A DNA stretch of 64,000 nucleotides from Falsirhodobacter sp. alg1 (GTDB taxonomy: Bacteria; Pseudomonadota; Alphaproteobacteria; Rhodobacterales; Rhodobacteraceae): contig NZ_BBJC02000001.1 of the NCBI RefSeq assembly GCF_000739715.2, positions 95 through 64,094 on the forward strand, given 5' to 3'. The notes under the pieces are model-generated. The model did no database searches, was not told where the DNA came from, and saw nothing but the letters and a program-made list of their open reading frames with translations. Both the position numbers and the translations under genes were made by a program. Positions 44,497-53,882 of this stretch are shown here, piece by piece (the first letter of the stretch is position 1; every line of letters starts with the position of its first letter).

Positions 44497-44497
44497 T

Positions 44498-45106
44498 ATG
44501 GCGCGGATCCGGGACCGGCATTCACGGCTGGTGGCATTGCTCAAGATAGTTCTGCCGCTGGTCGCGCTTGTCATGCTGTCCACGATCTTTCTGGTATCCC
44601 GCACGATCGATCCGGAAGATGCCCTTCCCTATTCGACGGTGGATATCGAAGGCCGCGCAATGGATCCGCGACTGACATTGCCCACATGGTCGGGTGTGAC
44701 GGCGGATGGCGCCCTGCTGAGCATTGCCGCCGCCGAGGCGCGCCCCCCGACCAAGGATCGCCCCGCCAGCATGACGGCGATGCGGGTGGATCTGAACACG
44801 CAGGACGGCGTCCGCACCCGCATGCAATCCGCATCGGGCATATATGACCCCAATGGCGGCCAGGTTACCCTGACAGGGCAGGTGCATATCTATAATTCGC
44901 AGGGCTATGACATCCGCATGCCCGAGGCGAACATGTTTCTGGACCGCACGGAAATGACAGGTGACGGCCCGATCACGGCACAGGCCCCCATGGGGCAGCT
45001 GACTGCGGGCGGAATGACGCTGACCGTCGGACAGGCCGGCGCGGGAAATTACCTGCTGGACTTCACCGACGGGGTCAAGCTGATATACACGCCAACAAAG
45101 GAATGA
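44498..45106 (+). CDS. lptC: LPS export protein LptC
   Basis: 202 residues: single N-terminal membrane helix (LLKIVLPLVALVMLSTIFLVS) and a periplasmic beta-jellyroll with SGIYDPNGGQVTLTGQVHIYN and a C-terminal MGQLTAGGMTL strand. LptC passes LPS from LptB2FG to LptA. The order lptC-lptA-lptB downstream of kdsD supports the call. Confidence 0.93.
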   Translation: MARIRDRHSRLVALLKIVLPLVALVMLSTIFLVSRTIDPEDALPYSTVDIEGRAMDPRLTLPTWSGVTADGALLSIAAAEARPPTKDRPASMTAMRVDLNTQDGVRTRMQSASGIYDPNGGQVTLTGQVHIYNSQGYDIRMPEANMFLDRTEMTGDGPITAQAPMGQLTAGGMTLTVGQAGAGNYLLDFTDGVKLIYTPTKE

Positions 45107-45122
45107 TGTTTTGAGAGGATCC

Positions 45123-45611
45123 ATGCTGAAAGCGACGCTCGTGCTGGCTTCATTGGCCATGGCTCCGATCATGGCCTCTGCCCAGGGGGCCCAGATTGAC
45201 CTTGGAACAGCCGAACAGGATACGTCGGCCCCTGTCAGCGTCGATGCCGATCAGCTTTCGGTCGATCAGGCAACGGGAATGGCGACCTTCAGCGGGAATG
45301 TCCGCGTGGCGCAGGGTGACCTGCGGCTGGCCGCGGGGGAGGTTCGCGTGGAATACGGCACCGAGCAGAACGAGATCCGCACCATGCATGCCACCGGCGG
45401 CGTCACCCTGGCCAATGCCGAAATCGCAGCCGAGGCGAAAGAAGCAAGCTACACCATCGCCTCGGGTGAGGTGATTATGACCGGCGATGTCATCCTGACC
45501 CAAGGGCCAAGCACCATGTCGGGTCAGCGACTGGTTCTGGATCTGGAATCGGGCAATGGCCGGATGGAGGGACGGGTACAGACCCTGTTCCAGCCGGGTG
45601 CACGCCAGTGA
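45123..45611 (+). CDS. lptA: LPS transport periplasmic protein LptA
   Basis: 162 residues from ATG 45123; a TTG at 45111 preceded by AAGGA is an alternative. Signal peptide (LVLASLAMAPIMASA) then the OstA/LptA repeat region with PVSVDADQLSVDQATGMATF, GNVRVAQGDLRL and GDVILTQGPSTMSG. It forms the periplasmic bridge for LPS. Its stop overlaps the GTG start of lptB. Confidence 0.93.
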   Translation: MLKATLVLASLAMAPIMASAQGAQIDLGTAEQDTSAPVSVDADQLSVDQATGMATFSGNVRVAQGDLRLAAGEVRVEYGTEQNEIRTMHATGGVTLANAEIAAEAKEASYTIASGEVIMTGDVILTQGPSTMSGQRLVLDLESGNGRMEGRVQTLFQPGARQ

Positions 45612-46339
45612 ACGCCACAGGCCTGGAAATCCGGAACCTGCAGAAGAGCTATCGCCGGCGCACCGTGATCCGCGATGTCTCCCTCACGTTGAACCGGGGT
45701 GAGGTGGTGGCCCTGCTGGGACCGAACGGATCGGGCAAGACCACCTGCTTCTATTCTATCGCGGGGCTTGTAACACCCGAAAGCGGCGCGGTCGTGCTGG
45801 ACGGGCGCGACGTGACGGCGCTGCCGATGTATCGTCGCGCACGGCTCGGGATCGGCTATCTTCCGCAGGAAGTCTCTATTTTCCGCGGACTGACGGTGGA
45901 GGACAATATCCTGGCCGTGCTGGAGATCCGCGAGCCCGACCGACATCGCCGACGCGAACGCCTGGAAGAGCTGTTGACCGAATTCTCGATTACGCATATC
46001 CGCCGCTCTCCGGCGCTGGCCCTTTCGGGCGGGGAACGTCGTCGTGCCGAGATTGCGCGCTGCCTTGCCGCCGATCCGCATTACGTTCTGCTGGACGAGC
46101 CCTTTGCCGGCGTGGATCCCATCGCGGTGGCCGAAATCCGCCATCTGGTGCATGATCTGAAAACACGTGGACTGGGCGTTCTTATCACCGACCATAACGT
46201 TCGCGAGACGTTGGGCATCGTGGACCGCGCCTATATCCTGCACGACGGGACGATCCTGAAAAACGGGACGACCGAGGAAATCGTGGCGGATCCGATGGTT
46301 CGTCAGGTTTATCTGGGCGATAGCTTTTCTCTTTCCTGA
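45608..46339 (+). CDS. lptB: LPS export ABC ATPase LptB
   Basis: 243 residues, GTG start at 45608 inside a GTGA overlap with lptA. Walker A GPNGSGKTTCF, Q-loop YLPQEVSIFRG, signature LSGGERRRAEIARCL, Walker B YVLLDEPFAGVDP, His switch ITDHNVRET. Powers LPS extraction by LptFG. In many proteobacteria rpoN follows; here hpf follows directly. Confidence 0.97.
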   Translation: MNATGLEIRNLQKSYRRRTVIRDVSLTLNRGEVVALLGPNGSGKTTCFYSIAGLVTPESGAVVLDGRDVTALPMYRRARLGIGYLPQEVSIFRGLTVEDNILAVLEIREPDRHRRRERLEELLTEFSITHIRRSPALALSGGERRRAEIARCLAADPHYVLLDEPFAGVDPIAVAEIRHLVHDLKTRGLGVLITDHNVRETLGIVDRAYILHDGTILKNGTTEEIVADPMVRQVYLGDSFSLS

Positions 46340-46504
46340 ATCTGTGTCTGTCACGAATCGTTGACGTTTGACGGGGCCTGACGCCCAATCAGGGGGTGCG
46401 TAAATTCGCCGCCCCATGCCCGGTGGACTGGATTTTGCCCGCGAACCCCCCATCATTGAATCATGGGGCTTTCGTGTCCCGTAAGTTCGAAGGAGGAAAA
46501 AACC

Positions 46505-47080
46505 ATGCGTTACCAGATTAGTGGCAAGCAGATCGACATCGGCGAGGCACTCCAGACCCATGTACAATCCGAACTGAACGAAGTGGTCGAAAAATATGCC
46601 CAGCGCCCGACCGACGCTGTCATAATTTTCTCACGCATGGCACACGAATATACCTGCGAGGCGATGATCCACCTTTCGACCGGCCTGAATGCCTCCGCCA
46701 AGGGCCGCGCGACCGAGATCTATGCCGCATTCGAGGCGGCGCGCGAAAAAATGGACAAACAGTTGCGTCGTTACAAACGTCGCCTGCGCGATCACCATCG
46801 CGACCGTACGACGCCTGTTGAATTCGGCGGCGCATCCTCATATATCCTCGCGCCGACTGACGAGGCTGAAAGTGCGACATCAGAGGGGGATGAACCCATG
46901 ATTATCGCAGAGATGGAGGCGAAGGTGCCTGCCATTACCGTAGGCGAAGCAGTCATGCAGCTAGAGCTTGGAGGCCAGAAGATGCTGGTCTTCCGAAATG
47001 AAGGACACGGAGGCGTGAATGTCGTATATCGTCGCGATGACGGTAATATCGGCTGGATCGATCCGCGCAACGCCGGATAG
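46505..47080 (+). CDS. hpf: Long-form ribosome hibernation promoting factor
   Basis: 191 residues from ATG 46505 preceded by AAGGAGG. N-terminal S30AE domain (RYQISGKQIDIGEALQTHV ... CEAMIHLSTG ... IYAAFEAAREKMDKQLRRYKRRL), linker, and C-terminal dimerisation domain (EAVMQLELGGQKMLVFRNE ... VVYRRDDGNIGWIDP). Long HPF joins two ribosomes into inactive 100S particles. The 165-bp upstream gap holds TTGAC elements near 46362-46372 and a CCCCAT/ATGGGG hairpin, so hpf probably has its own promoter. Confidence 0.95.
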   Translation: MRYQISGKQIDIGEALQTHVQSELNEVVEKYAQRPTDAVIIFSRMAHEYTCEAMIHLSTGLNASAKGRATEIYAAFEAAREKMDKQLRRYKRRLRDHHRDRTTPVEFGGASSYILAPTDEAESATSEGDEPMIIAEMEAKVPAITVGEAVMQLELGGQKMLVFRNEGHGGVNVVYRRDDGNIGWIDPRNAG

Positions 47081-47104
47081 ATACCAAGTCCGGTCGGAGA
47101 TGCC

Positions 47105-47569
47105 ATGGAACTGACGAAAATTCTCGCCCCGGAGGCCGTTCGTGTGATCGGCCATCTGACCAGCAAGAAGCGCCTGTTTCAGGAGCTGGGGGACCTCGCA
47201 GGCACTGCCTACGGCATGACCCCCGCCAGCGCGACCGACGGGTTGCAGGAACGCGAGGGCCTTGGCCCCACCGGTGTGGGCCATGGCATCGCCCTGCCCC
47301 ATGCCCGGCTGCACAGCCTGCCGGGTATTCAGGGCATGTTCATCCGTCTTGAAAAACCGCTGGATTACGATTCCGTCGACCGTCAGCCTGTCGATCTGAT
47401 TTTTGCCCTGTTCGCGCCCAAGGATTCAGGTGTTGATCACCTAAAGGCGTTGGCATTGGTATCGCGCACGATGCGCGACCCACAGATTTGCCAGAAGCTG
47501 CGCGCCAATACCGATCCGGCCAAGCTTTATGCCATCCTGACCGAGGCGCGCGCCTCGCAGGCAGCCTAA
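47105..47569 (+). CDS. ptsN: PTS EIIA-Ntr protein PtsN
   Basis: 154 residues. GHGIALPHARLH contains the phosphorylated His66. The rest (GMFIRLEKPLDYDSVD, VDLIFALFAPKDSG) is typical of nitrogen PTS EIIA. Regulatory, not transport: it couples phosphorylation state to nitrogen and potassium balance. Follows hpf by 24 bp, and converges with the sulfotransferase gene with stops overlapping. Confidence 0.95.
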   Translation: MELTKILAPEAVRVIGHLTSKKRLFQELGDLAGTAYGMTPASATDGLQEREGLGPTGVGHGIALPHARLHSLPGIQGMFIRLEKPLDYDSVDRQPVDLIFALFAPKDSGVDHLKALALVSRTMRDPQICQKLRANTDPAKLYAILTEARASQAA

Positions 47570-48966
47570 CTCTCGTCGCGCCACTGCCCGAAGCCGAAGG
47601 CGTCATAATCACGCTGGTAGGCTTCGCGGGCAGTATCCTCGATCTCGTCATCCACCAGCGCCGCCAGCGGCACGCTACCCACAGGGACCGAGGCCCCCAG
47701 AACCGGGGCCGGACGATCCAGCTGGCTGGCAAGATAGGCCAGCCCTTCGGCCAAGCGGTTCTCGCGCAGGATCAGGTCCGGCGCACGCAACTGGCCAAAC
47801 CCTTCCAGCATAGCTTGCTGCGTGGCAAAGCCTGCCTCGGCCCGAACCCCCGACTGCCCCGACGTATGCAGTTTCAGATACCGCAAGAAAGCCACAAAGG
47901 CGGCCCGATGCTCTTCGAACGGCATCTCCTGCCCCACGGGCGGCAAGGGCACACCAAAGCGGCGTACTAGCTGTTGGCGTATTCCCGGCAGGGCGCCGGT
48001 GATCAACTGGTTGGAAAACGCCGCATAGGCCCGCGCCAAGGGGTGCCGCAATACGGTAAAGCTCAACGGGGCACCCTGTGCCTCCCGCCATTGGCGCAAC
48101 GAACGCTGGTCCATCCGTTCGATGACGCCATCCCCCAATTCGGACAGCCATGCCACGACCTGTTCATCCGGCCCGTTCCGCATCGGCAGATACATGGCCG
48201 GGGCATCCTTGGCTGCGACAAAAGTCGGAACCGACGGACCGCGGCGCGGCTCGAAATTCGGAATGCGCGCAAAATCGAACCGGTCGATGCGGGCCAGTGC
48301 CTCGGTGACGGCCTCGGGGTTTTCCAGCTTTTCCGACAGAGGGGCCGGATTCTGTTTTTTCAATTTGCTGTCGGGTTCGGCCAGCCGCGCCTCGACCCCC
48401 AGAAACTTTGCAAGGCCGTTCAGAACATTGATGTCCTGGATATCTTCATAGTCGATATGGAAGGCGGTCTGGCCCGTTATCTGTAACTGCCGCATGACAC
48501 CCGCATAAAAATGGCCCAGGTTGTCCAGATGCTCTTCGAACCCTTCGGGGTCGAAATGCACCTTGGCGTTCCGGACATTGCCCGCATGGGTCAGCTTCCA
48601 TTGCCCCGTCGCCCGCGCGATCAACAGTGAGGTATAGGATTCCAGCGGATTGCGCGTCAGGATGATTTTGGCACAGCTGGGGTCGTTCAGGACCGCCTCG
48701 GTAATGCGGACGTCATGGTCCTGAAACTGGCGAAACCCGGCAAGGCCCTTGGTTTGGTCGCGCATGGCGGCCAATGTCGCCAGCGGATCCCGGTCACGTT
48801 CCGCCAGGGAAATGCCGAACATCTCGGTCTGGTTCAATTGCCCCATGAAGGCCGGATTGAAAACCTCCCCATGGCAGGTGACGCCTTCCATCGCATTCAG
48901 ATTCGCTTCCAGAAAATTGGAACCGGTCCGCATCGCGGCAAACATTGCAAAACTTGTGAAGGTCAT
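47566..48966 (-). CDS. Two-module sulfotransferase (NodH-like)
   Basis: 466 residues. The N-terminal 200 form a sulfotransferase: AAMRTGSNFLEANL binds the 5'-phosphosulfate of PAPS, and TRNPLESYTSLL contacts the 3'-phosphate. The C-terminal half has a second family-2-like segment (LSFTVLRHPLARAYAAFSNQL) without its own 5' loop, so it may be a decayed or partial second domain. Likely sulfates a surface glycan built by the neighbouring transferases. PAPS would come from CysDNC (24144-27013). Confidence 0.78.
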   Translation of the reverse strand: MTFTSFAMFAAMRTGSNFLEANLNAMEGVTCHGEVFNPAFMGQLNQTEMFGISLAERDRDPLATLAAMRDQTKGLAGFRQFQDHDVRITEAVLNDPSCAKIILTRNPLESYTSLLIARATGQWKLTHAGNVRNAKVHFDPEGFEEHLDNLGHFYAGVMRQLQITGQTAFHIDYEDIQDINVLNGLAKFLGVEARLAEPDSKLKKQNPAPLSEKLENPEAVTEALARIDRFDFARIPNFEPRRGPSVPTFVAAKDAPAMYLPMRNGPDEQVVAWLSELGDGVIERMDQRSLRQWREAQGAPLSFTVLRHPLARAYAAFSNQLITGALPGIRQQLVRRFGVPLPPVGQEMPFEEHRAAFVAFLRYLKLHTSGQSGVRAEAGFATQQAMLEGFGQLRAPDLILRENRLAEGLAYLASQLDRPAPVLGASVPVGSVPLAALVDDEIEDTAREAYQRDYDAFGFGQWRDES

Positions 48967-48967
48967 C

Positions 48968-50665
48968 TCAACTTACCAGTAAGGGGTGGCCGTGCCGGTC
49001 GGGCGTGTGAAACTGGTCATTGGCGGGATAATCCCCCATGACCATAGGCTGCATGCCCTGATTGCGAAGATCCTGCAAGAAGCGGCCAAATCCGGCCAGA
49101 TCGACGATCTCGGGGGGCTGCGTCAGCCGGGGGCGCAGGCGGGGGGCAATTTCCTCGACCAGAAGCTGCAGAAGCTCCAGCGGATCATCCAGAAATTCGG
49201 ACAGGTTCCACACGCGCACACGGGCCTTGACCCAGTGGCGGGACAGAAGCTCCAGAAACTCCATCTCGATCCGCTGCAGACGTGCGGCCTCACGCCGGAT
49301 TTCCGAAAACGGCAGGCCGGACCGATAAAGAGGCACCGCCCATGCACCGCTGATAACCGAAATCTGGGCATTCGGATCCGCCGCAATGAAGCCGTTCAGC
49401 TTCTGGTTATCGGCAGGCCCGAATTGGAAGCATTGCCGCTCCGGTGTCGTGTTCCAGATCAGGCTGGTCAGGAAACTCTTGGGATTGTAATCGCGCAAGG
49501 AGGCGGAATCGGAAAGCCCCCCTTCGATGATCGTGTCACCGCCTGAAAACTCGGCCCGCCCCGGCGCGAACAGATGCCCGTGGACACGGCTTTCGGTGAC
49601 CTTGGCCAGCCAGTCGGGGAAGTCGGGCATAAGATCCGAGAACCCCTGGAACATCGAATAGGGACCTGCGGTCTTGCCGTTCTCAAAATTGTCGACCGGA
49701 AAACGCCCCTGGTTATAAAGCCCCGCCCGGCCCCGCAGCCTGCGCTCTCTGGCCGCGGAAAACAGCCGGTCGATCCGCCCCGGATTGGGCTCTGACCGCT
49801 GAACGCCTTCGGGGCAATCGCCCAGGAATGTCTCATACAGCTCATCGGCATGCGCCCATGCCTTGCGCGCGACAAAGCAGTCCGACCGCCGCAAAAGCGG
49901 AATGTGATCGTCATAGAAGATGTGCGGCTTACCCTGGAAATCGAACTTGAACAGCGTCAGGGAACGGCTCTCGATGGCCGTGGAATAGCGGCGGACCAAA
50001 GTCTGGAAATAGCTTTCATCAGGGATCCACACCCGGCTGAAATAGCGATCGTGCGCCTGCCGTTCGGGGTTGTCCAGAATGGCTGTCAACGTCCTGCGGC
50101 TTAGACACCACCATTGGCTGCCAAGGTGCGGGACCATGCCCGAAGGGATACGTCGCCTGATGCCCAGACGGCGCTGAAGCCGGACCGACATGTCGAACAG
50201 CCGACGATGCCTGCGCCAGGAGAAGGGGAAAAACAAGCGGAACCGCTCGATGTTCAGACCACCTATCGTCCAGCCCACCTCCTCGGTAGTGACGGACTCG
50301 ATAAAATCGGTATCGGGGCGATCCTGCAGATAGGCGATCAAATCAGCCGCAGGGCGCAATGGCAGACACGAGCCGGAGCAGAGATAGACATGCTGCACAT
50401 CGGGAAATGTTTTCAGCATGACCTGCGATGCTGCCTGCGTGGCCGCGACCAGGTTCCACCCTCCCCATTGGCAGCGATAGCGGGGGCTGAACTTTACCAG
50501 TTTGCGCACATCGGACAGTTCGTCGCGCATTTCCCGTACCAGACGGTATCGCACGCGGCTGTCTACATGGATCACCACGGGGCAGCCCTGCTTGGCCCAA
50601 TGCCGTGCAACCTCGGCCGCGCGATCCAGTGCGGTATGGCACAGCATGACAAATCCGACGCTCAT
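48968..50665 (-). CDS. Core-2/I-branching-type glycosyltransferase with C-terminal extension
   Basis: 565 residues from ATG 50665. The N-terminal 270 (VGFVMLCHTALDRAAEVARHW, VVIHVDSRVRYRLV, YLCSGSCLPLRPAADLIAYL, MVPHLGSQWWCLSRRTLTAIL) match beta-1,6-N-acetylglucosaminyltransferase-like enzymes. The remaining part, with EFSGGDTIIEGGLSDS, is the extension found in Rhodobacterales homologues (DUF5928-like). Glycan product unknown. One base separates it from the sulfotransferase start. Confidence 0.78.
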   Translation of the reverse strand: MSVGFVMLCHTALDRAAEVARHWAKQGCPVVIHVDSRVRYRLVREMRDELSDVRKLVKFSPRYRCQWGGWNLVAATQAASQVMLKTFPDVQHVYLCSGSCLPLRPAADLIAYLQDRPDTDFIESVTTEEVGWTIGGLNIERFRLFFPFSWRRHRRLFDMSVRLQRRLGIRRRIPSGMVPHLGSQWWCLSRRTLTAILDNPERQAHDRYFSRVWIPDESYFQTLVRRYSTAIESRSLTLFKFDFQGKPHIFYDDHIPLLRRSDCFVARKAWAHADELYETFLGDCPEGVQRSEPNPGRIDRLFSAARERRLRGRAGLYNQGRFPVDNFENGKTAGPYSMFQGFSDLMPDFPDWLAKVTESRVHGHLFAPGRAEFSGGDTIIEGGLSDSASLRDYNPKSFLTSLIWNTTPERQCFQFGPADNQKLNGFIAADPNAQISVISGAWAVPLYRSGLPFSEIRREAARLQRIEMEFLELLSRHWVKARVRVWNLSEFLDDPLELLQLLVEEIAPRLRPRLTQPPEIVDLAGFGRFLQDLRNQGMQPMVMGDYPANDQFHTPDRHGHPLLVS

Positions 50666-51672
50666 GCCCAATTCCCCTTGGAAATGAGGCCCAGAATTTC
50701 GAGCTGCCGCCAGTTCACATATTGCTCGCTCCACCGGGTCCATAGCTTCGGCTCTTGCGACAGCTGTTCCTGATAGGCGGCATATTCGCGGCTCTGGGCG
50801 TAATGTTCACCCCGTCGCATCTCTTCCTCGGCCTTGGCACCAAAGGTATCGATGAATTTCGCGTGCATCAGGCAGCCTGACACCTGCTCTCCGCCCCAGC
50901 GGTCATAGGTGTTGTTCAGACCACGCGGCAGCATCATGTGGGTAGAGCTGATATAGGCATAGCGCCTGTGCCATCGCACCAGCGGAATCTTGTTCAATGC
51001 CGGGGCGGCAAACGGATTATCACCGAAAAAGGCCCTGCCACGGGGGCCACCCTGTATCCAGACATTGCCGAACTGCCCGTTCCGGCTGATCTGGTAATTG
51101 CCCGTATCGAACCATGAGGCGATCTTGAACGGGTCCTGCCCCTCGCGATAAGGCTCCTCGCCGATGGCACCGCGCGGATACATATCCAGCAGCATTGCCG
51201 ACATCGACCGCAGGGAACAGCTGTCCATCCAGTCGGTCAAGGCACGCAAGGGCCGCGTATCGCAAAAGGGATAGACCAGAAACTCATCCGGATCGACCGT
51301 CAGGCACCAATGGTTATGGGCGTAACGCCGCATCAGTCCGTTCAGCCAGTCGATCCCGAAATGCGCCCGCTTGTAGCTTGCCGTAGTGGACCACAGCGAG
51401 ACATCTTCCTGCCGGACCAGATAATCGCGGGTGCCGTCATCGCTTCCGTTGTCGACAAAGATGAAGTGGTTCACACCCATCTTGCGGTAATATTCGAAGA
51501 AATAGGGCAACCGGATCCGCTCATTCCGCAGGGTGCAGAAGATAAGGATATCCCCCCGCTGGATCCGCCCCGTCCGGTTTGCCACGATCGCCAGATCCCG
51601 CTGCCGCCTGCGCGCACGCATATGGCGGACCTCGCGCTGGACACGCAACCGGACCTTCTCCTTCAAACCCAC
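50662..51672 (-). CDS. Glycosyltransferase, GT2/GT92-like (copy 1)
   Basis: 336 residues. LIFCTLRNERIRLPYFFEYY, HFIFVDNGSDDGTRDYL and WCLTVDPDEFLVYPF (metal-binding DPD) are the core of a GT-A glycosyltransferase; the C-terminal half has VWIQGGPRGRAFF and RWHRRYAYISSTHMMLPR. Overlaps the next gene by ATGA. It is a paralogue of the gene at 51763-52839. Confidence 0.82.
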   Translation of the reverse strand: MGLKEKVRLRVQREVRHMRARRRQRDLAIVANRTGRIQRGDILIFCTLRNERIRLPYFFEYYRKMGVNHFIFVDNGSDDGTRDYLVRQEDVSLWSTTASYKRAHFGIDWLNGLMRRYAHNHWCLTVDPDEFLVYPFCDTRPLRALTDWMDSCSLRSMSAMLLDMYPRGAIGEEPYREGQDPFKIASWFDTGNYQISRNGQFGNVWIQGGPRGRAFFGDNPFAAPALNKIPLVRWHRRYAYISSTHMMLPRGLNNTYDRWGGEQVSGCLMHAKFIDTFGAKAEEEMRRGEHYAQSREYAAYQEQLSQEPKLWTRWSEQYVNWRQLEILGLISKGNWA

Positions 51673-51762
51673 AAAACCCCTCCTGACGAGGCGGAGACTT
51701 GAGCCGTCCCATTGCCGCTTTTCAGAACGTTAGAAACACATGCGTTGAATGTAAACAGCACC

Positions 51763-52839
51763 TTATACCCATCCGCCCCGCGACATAAGGCCCAAGGCCT
51801 CCAGATGACGCCAGCCCTGAAAACGCTGCGCGTGGCGATGCCACAGGTCGGGATCGGCAATCAATGCATCATAATACCCCGAAAACAGGCTGCTGTCGAA
51901 AAAATGCTCCCCGCGTGCCTTTTCTATCCCGGAGCGTTCAGGGGCGGAGGACAAAAACTTTGTATGAAGCAGAACACCCGATGCCTGCTCTCCGCCGTCT
52001 TCGGCATAAAAGCGGTTCAGACGCGCGGGCAACAGCGAATGCGTCGAATTGACATAGACGTAGTCGCGACGCCACCGGACCAGAGGTACCTTGTTCAGCG
52101 TGGGCCCGCGACGTGGATCGGCCAGCAGCGCACGGCTGCGCGGCCCGCCCTGTATCCAGAAATTGCGCATGCGCGGCTGCACCTGAACCGAGTAATTGCC
52201 ATGGTCGAACCAATGCAGATGCACCAGCGGATCATCCCCGGCCGCATAGGGATGCGCGGTCAGCGGCCCTTTGGGAAAAAGATCGAGCATCATCGCCGGA
52301 AACATCGGCTGCCCCTGCCCGTCCAGCCATCCCGTCAATGCCCGCAGATCGCGGGTTTCCCAATGCGGGTAGATCAGCAGTTCGTCGGCATCCAGCGTCA
52401 GGCACCAATGCCCGTGCCCGTAGCGCGCCTGCAGCCAGGTTGTCCAATCCACGCCAAAACGCGAGGCCTTGTATCCTGCCCCCGTTTGCCAAAGCGAGAT
52501 ATCGGGCTGCTCGGCCAGATATTCGAGCGATCCGTCATCGCTGCCGTTATCCACCACCAGAAAATGATTGATTCCCAGGCGGCGGGCATGATCCAGAAAA
52601 TACGGCAACCGCAGACGTTCGTTCCGGATGCAGGCGAACCCCAGAATGGCCTCCGGGTGGATACCAGCGGTTACATCCCGCACGGCTGTCAGATCGTGGC
52701 GATGCCGCATTGCCCGGCGCAGCAGCCGTATCCGCCGCAGGAACAATGAAAAAGCCACCCGCGCGGTCTGCGCGGATGGCTTCAAAGGCGAAAGCTCCTG
52801 AATGGCCGCCGGAGGCGGGCCAGCCTTTGCCTTGGCCAC
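51763..52839 (-). CDS. Glycosyltransferase, GT2/GT92-like (copy 2)
   Basis: 358 residues, same domain plan as the gene at 50662-51672: FACIRNERLRLPYFLDHA, HFLVVDNGSDDGSLEYL, WCLTLDADELLIYP, FWIQGGPRSRALL, and a closing LEALGLMSRGGW. The two arose by tandem duplication and have diverged. It ends 91 bp before copy 1 and begins 4 bp after galU. Confidence 0.82.
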   Translation of the reverse strand: MAKAKAGPPPAAIQELSPLKPSAQTARVAFSLFLRRIRLLRRAMRHRHDLTAVRDVTAGIHPEAILGFACIRNERLRLPYFLDHARRLGINHFLVVDNGSDDGSLEYLAEQPDISLWQTGAGYKASRFGVDWTTWLQARYGHGHWCLTLDADELLIYPHWETRDLRALTGWLDGQGQPMFPAMMLDLFPKGPLTAHPYAAGDDPLVHLHWFDHGNYSVQVQPRMRNFWIQGGPRSRALLADPRRGPTLNKVPLVRWRRDYVYVNSTHSLLPARLNRFYAEDGGEQASGVLLHTKFLSSAPERSGIEKARGEHFFDSSLFSGYYDALIADPDLWHRHAQRFQGWRHLEALGLMSRGGWV

Positions 52840-52842
52840 CGA

Positions 52843-53736
52843 TTACTGGGCCACTTTATGGCTGGAAACGATGTCCTGCAGGAAGTGGCTGAATTCCTCA
52901 CGCAGATCTTCGCGGGCAAGGCCGAACGCAACGGTTGCCTGAAGGAAGCCGGCTTTGGAACCGCAATCATAACGCTCACCGCGGAAACGGAAACCGTAGA
53001 CGTTGTTCGATGCCTTGATTTCCTGCGCGATGGCATCGGTCAGCTGGATTTCGCCACCGGCGCCCGTTTCCTTCTTGTCCAGCGTCTCAAGCACCGACGG
53101 GGTCAGAATGTAGCGGCCGATCACGGCAAGGTTGGATGGCGGGTTGGATTTCGGCTTTTCAACCATGCCCTTCACGCGGACCATGTTGCCCATATCTTCG
53201 GAAACATCCAGAATCCCGTAGGATTTGGTCGCCTCGGTCGGCACTTCCATGGCAGCTACGACGTTGCCGCCGGTCTGCTCATATACTTCGACCATCTGCT
53301 TCAGGCAGGGCGTGTCACCGGTGATGACATCATCGGGCAGCATCACGGCAAAAGGCTCGTCGCCGATCAGGCGGCGGGCGCACCAGACAGCATGGCCAAG
53401 GCCAAGGGCGCGGTGCTGACGCACATAGGCGATCTTGCCGTCATCCATGTTCGTGCTGTTCAGGACGTCCAGCAACTCGGTCTTGCCCGATGCCTTGAGC
53501 GACGCTTCAAGCGTGGGCGATACATCGAAGTAATCCTCGAGAGCGCTTTTGCCGCGAGAGGTGACAAAGATGAACTCCTCGATACCTGCCGCACGGGCTT
53601 CATCGATTGCGTATTGCACCAAAGGACGATCAACCAGCGACAGGATTTCTTTCGGGACCGATTTCGTGGCAGGCAGGAAACGTGTCCCCATGCCAGCGAC
53701 CGGGAAAACGGCTTTCGTTACCTTTTTAATGCTCAT
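52843..53736 (-). CDS. galU: UTP-glucose-1-phosphate uridylyltransferase
   Basis: 297 residues from ATG 53736. FPVAGMGTRFLPATKSVPKE (nucleotide loop), LVDRPLVQYAIDEA, VMLPDDVITG, GMVEKPKSNPPSNLAVIGRY and GAGGEIQLTDAI define bacterial GalU. Provides UDP-glucose for surface polysaccharides, consistent with the adjoining glycosyltransferases. Confidence 0.96.
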   Translation of the reverse strand: MSIKKVTKAVFPVAGMGTRFLPATKSVPKEILSLVDRPLVQYAIDEARAAGIEEFIFVTSRGKSALEDYFDVSPTLEASLKASGKTELLDVLNSTNMDDGKIAYVRQHRALGLGHAVWCARRLIGDEPFAVMLPDDVITGDTPCLKQMVEVYEQTGGNVVAAMEVPTEATKSYGILDVSEDMGNMVRVKGMVEKPKSNPPSNLAVIGRYILTPSVLETLDKKETGAGGEIQLTDAIAQEIKASNNVYGFRFRGERYDCGSKAGFLQATVAFGLAREDLREEFSHFLQDIVSSHKVAQ

Positions 53737-53841
53737 GGCTCTCACTTTTTGCGTTAACACGCGGAATTGATCTTCAGGTTAGGACCTTGCCACGGCTTAT
53801 GACAACCCTTTGCCCTGTGATTTTGCGAACAATAGTATGAC

Positions 53842-53872
53842 TGCCAACGAAATCAACAATTTCGCTGGCAGA
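53842..53872 (-). terminator. Strong hairpin after kdsB
   Basis: CTGCCA-A-CGAAAT and ATTTCG-C-TGGCAG form a 12-bp stem with one A-C mismatch and a 5-nt loop, 10 bp after the kdsB stop. No T run is visible. Confidence 0.6.
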
Positions 53873-53882
53873 TAGGCGATTT

